Shown piece by piece: positions 62,100 to 64,000 of a DNA stretch of 64,000 nt; the stretch's first letter is position 1, and each line of letters starts with the position of its first letter. The stretch is from assembly GCA_964514385.1 (NCBI GenBank), contig CAZEQJ010000016.1, positions 3,509 through 67,508 of the forward strand, in the 5' to 3' direction. Source of the DNA: CAZEQJ01 sp964514385. GTDB taxonomy: Bacteria > Bacteroidota > Bacteroidia > Cytophagales > Cyclobacteriaceae. The notes under the pieces are model-generated. The model did no database searches. It was given only the letters and a program-made list of their open reading frames with translations, and was not told the DNA's origin. The translations under genes and the position numbers were made by a program.

Positions 62100-63583
62100 A
62101 TCACCCTCTTTCCAAATACGGGTTGGCTTTGGTGCTTAGAAAAAATGGTTTGGATCAGTCAAGGATTGAACAAATCTCGCATGAAATGCTTATTGAAGAA
62201 CTGTATGAAGGTCTTCGTAGATTCCGAATGTATACAGACAATGATCCTGAGTTAAGCGAATCACTTGTTTACAAATATTATGGGATTGAAGATTTTGATA
62301 AAAACCCTTCTTTGATACAAACAGCCGGACTTTCTGGAAAAGGAATGTTTCTATGTCAGAACATTCTTACTGAGGAAAAGAGTGCCAAACAAGTTTTTGG
62401 CGCTGTTAAAAAATTAATTAACCTCCTTGAAAGTAGAACGAATTTGACTAAACCCGAAACAATTACAATGTCTATTTCTCCGGTATCTGGGAAAATCAAC
62501 CATGGGAAATTAAGCCAAAGTAATCCAAGCTCAAGTCTATTGGAAGTTAGCTGTTTTGCTATAGGGAATTCACATCCTCTTAAGCCATCATTTTCCATAA
62601 ACAATTTAAATTTTGGACTTATCCCAGATTTACCAATAGATGAACTGATCATTTTTATAGATTTTTTGGACTTGATGTTTTCGGATTGTCATCCGAAATT
62701 ATTGAATGCAAAAAGTAAAGATGGTAAATATAGAAGACCACCTATCATAAGGGGAAACTACCCGGACGCTCCTTATCACCCCGTCTTTGGTCCCGTTGGA
62801 TTAATAGCATCAATAGGTAAATGGTCAAACGAAGCAGATATTCCTGAAGGAAGACAAGTCTTGAATATGATTAAAGAAGTGCCAATATATCTATTTGGAT
62901 ATGGCAAAGCAGAAGTCCTGAGATTCAGTCATTATCTGGTAGAACTTGCCAAGGAGAACAAATTATACAAAATAATTCTGGACTTGGAGAACTCCATTCT
63001 CTTAAGCGAAGAACGTAAGAGCTTTGATAATCCTAAATATCACCAGTTTCACCTTTTTACCTCCAGGTTTTTACAGCTTTTCAATAAGCCTTCATTTAAA
63101 GATTTCCTATCCTTTCGGGCTTACTATGAACCAGAAGTGGTGCACTTACTAAACATTTATTTTATCAATATTGAATTAAAACAATTAAATATGGCTATTG
63201 CAAAGGAAATTGTTGCGTCAGCCCGGGAAATGGGAAGATGGCTCAACTATGCAGCGTATAAGGCAGCTGTTCAAATAGAAGATAAAGCAGCCGGAAAAGA
63301 TGCAGTACTAAAAAGTAAAGCTAAGTTTTTGGTCGAATTAGAAAGCGCCGCTTTTTCATCTAAATCTGGAGATGAATTGATATCACACGTAGTAACCAGG
63401 GCAGGAAGATTAACTGGAATGGATGTACCTCCCGAAGCGCAAGAGTTTATGGATGCTACTTGCTCAGAAATCATCACGCATGAGCAAGCACAACATCTTG
63501 TAACTGCCTATTCACGACTCAGAAATAAATATGAGAAAAAAGAAGTGCTCCCTCAAGAAGATCATTCAACGGAACCTGATTAG
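62096..63583 (+). CDS. cas8: Divergent large subunit, Cas8-like
   Basis: 495 residues from the ATG at 62096, which overlaps the cas5 stop. I recognise it mainly by place and size: a large protein between cas5 and cas7 in a type I operon. Features seen: SLIQTAGLSGKGMFLCQN near residue 78, PPIIRGNYPDAPYHPVFGPVGLIASIGKW in the middle (about residues 245-275) and a helical C-terminal part (about 365-480) that may be the fused small-subunit-like region. It would recognise the PAM and help load Cas3. Subtype is not clear from the sequence. Confidence 0.7.
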   Translation: MNHPLSKYGLALVLRKNGLDQSRIEQISHEMLIEELYEGLRRFRMYTDNDPELSESLVYKYYGIEDFDKNPSLIQTAGLSGKGMFLCQNILTEEKSAKQVFGAVKKLINLLESRTNLTKPETITMSISPVSGKINHGKLSQSNPSSSLLEVSCFAIGNSHPLKPSFSINNLNFGLIPDLPIDELIIFIDFLDLMFSDCHPKLLNAKSKDGKYRRPPIIRGNYPDAPYHPVFGPVGLIASIGKWSNEADIPEGRQVLNMIKEVPIYLFGYGKAEVLRFSHYLVELAKENKLYKIILDLENSILLSEERKSFDNPKYHQFHLFTSRFLQLFNKPSFKDFLSFRAYYEPEVVHLLNIYFINIELKQLNMAIAKEIVASAREMGRWLNYAAYKAAVQIEDKAAGKDAVLKSKAKFLVELESAAFSSKSGDELISHVVTRAGRLTGMDVPPEAQEFMDATCSEIITHEQAQHLVTAYSRLRNKYEKKEVLPQEDHSTEPD

Positions 63584-63606
63584 AAATTAAATAAAATATA
63601 AATACC

Positions 63607-64000
63607 ATGCAAAACATAAAAGGAATACTTATTTCAGCTGTAGTTCCCATGTCTAACCACATAGCAAATGGTGGCGAGAAATTGCTGGGGAATGCATCTA
63701 GTATTAAAAGAACACCGGAAGGCAAAGTGTATATCTCCGGTCAGATGCAGCGACATGCTCTTTTTAGTACAATGGCCAGAATCAACGATGGGGATTCTGA
63801 AAAAGGAGAGTCATACGTGAGTAATGGTGACGGGATCAGCAATTTCGTAGAAAAGGATCTCAGAGCGGACCTGGGGGGATTCATGCATCCATCCAAAGGT
63901 TCTTATTCTGGTCGAAGAACGTCACCATTATCAGTAACTCCTGCCGTAGCTATCGAAGAAAGTAAAGTAGGGCGTGACCTTATGGTAAGGTTTAGAATGA
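63607..64000 (+). CDS. cas7: Cascade backbone subunit Cas7, N-terminal part
   Basis: 131 residues are visible before the window ends. MQNIKGILISAVVPMSNHIANGGEKLLGNASSIKR (positions 1-35) is the first RRM strand-loop of Cas7; VYISGQMQRHALFSTMAR (41-58) and DLRADLGGFMHPSKG (84-98), then SPLSVTPAVAIEE, match the DevR/Cst2/Csh2-type Cas7 of subtypes I-A/I-B. Many copies coat the crRNA in the effector complex. cas3, cas4, cas1, cas2 and the array, if present, lie to the right of this window. Confidence 0.85.
   Translation, partial: MQNIKGILISAVVPMSNHIANGGEKLLGNASSIKRTPEGKVYISGQMQRHALFSTMARINDGDSEKGESYVSNGDGISNFVEKDLRADLGGFMHPSKGSYSGRRTSPLSVTPAVAIEESKVGRDLMVRFRM

Noticed and set aside
1..64000. 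tRNA or rRNA genes
   Set aside because: I saw no cloverleaf-like sequence or rRNA signature in the intergenic stretches; a covariance search was not possible.

Overview
The window reads as a stretch of chromosome from a marine-type Bacteroidetes bacterium, most likely of the order Cytophagales. The signs are Na+-NQR genes, futalosine-independent menaquinone genes with a short MenE, 6-bladed beta-propeller lipoproteins, an S46 dipeptidyl-peptidase, DUF3667, DUF2851 and DUF2141 proteins, TAnnTTTG-type promoter boxes and very few Shine-Dalgarno sequences. The species assignment is inference. The window contains one run of exactly 100 Ns (31928-32027), so it comes from a scaffolded draft assembly.

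Region 1-8841 (minus strand) is an accessory island of propeller lipoproteins, thioredoxin-fold lipoproteins, gene remnants and repeats. It lies between two RND pump permeases (1472-4645 and 8842-11871); only the second has its adaptor next to it (11874-12947). A divergent stretch with a strong hairpin leads to a GH43 glycosidase (13264-15420), then an SPFH lipoprotein and an S46 peptidase of DPP7 type.

Region 19145-27607 holds exonuclease III and a histidine phosphatase (minus), and divergently a tightly overlapping menI-menF-menD-x-menB-DUF3667-menE-DUF2141-x operon. An XRE/S24 LexA-like regulator, a 63-residue protein and DNA polymerase IV follow and look like a damage-response module. Region 30043-33282 is a second propeller / Cys-rich peptide / thioredoxin-like cluster, interrupted by the assembly gap, then a 21-bp tandem repeat leading into fbp.

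Region 33283-46466 is mostly core: fbp, a SixA-like phosphatase, topA, a histidine kinase, nqrABCDE (no nqrF here), ispH, cmk and a newly noted 44-residue lipoprotein. Region 46551-60515 holds phzF-like, then a run of ten tightly packed minus-strand genes from xerD and pyrD through ftsK, a LolA-like gene and pyrF to surface-polymer-type genes; opposite them are aroQ, an aminotransferase, marC and rnhA. The window ends in a type I CRISPR-Cas operon, cas6-cas5-cas8-cas7 (cas7 cut by the window edge), with a divergent Cas8 and no repeat array in view.

The most unusual signal is a locus type present twice: propeller lipoprotein, short Cys-rich peptide ending in Gly-Gly, intergenic hairpin, second propeller lipoprotein, CxxC thioredoxin-like lipoprotein. 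One copy (about 6460-8380) is decaying; the other (30043-32754) is intact apart from the assembly gap. This looks like an export and disulfide-handling system for a secreted NVEALA-like peptide, but the function is inference.
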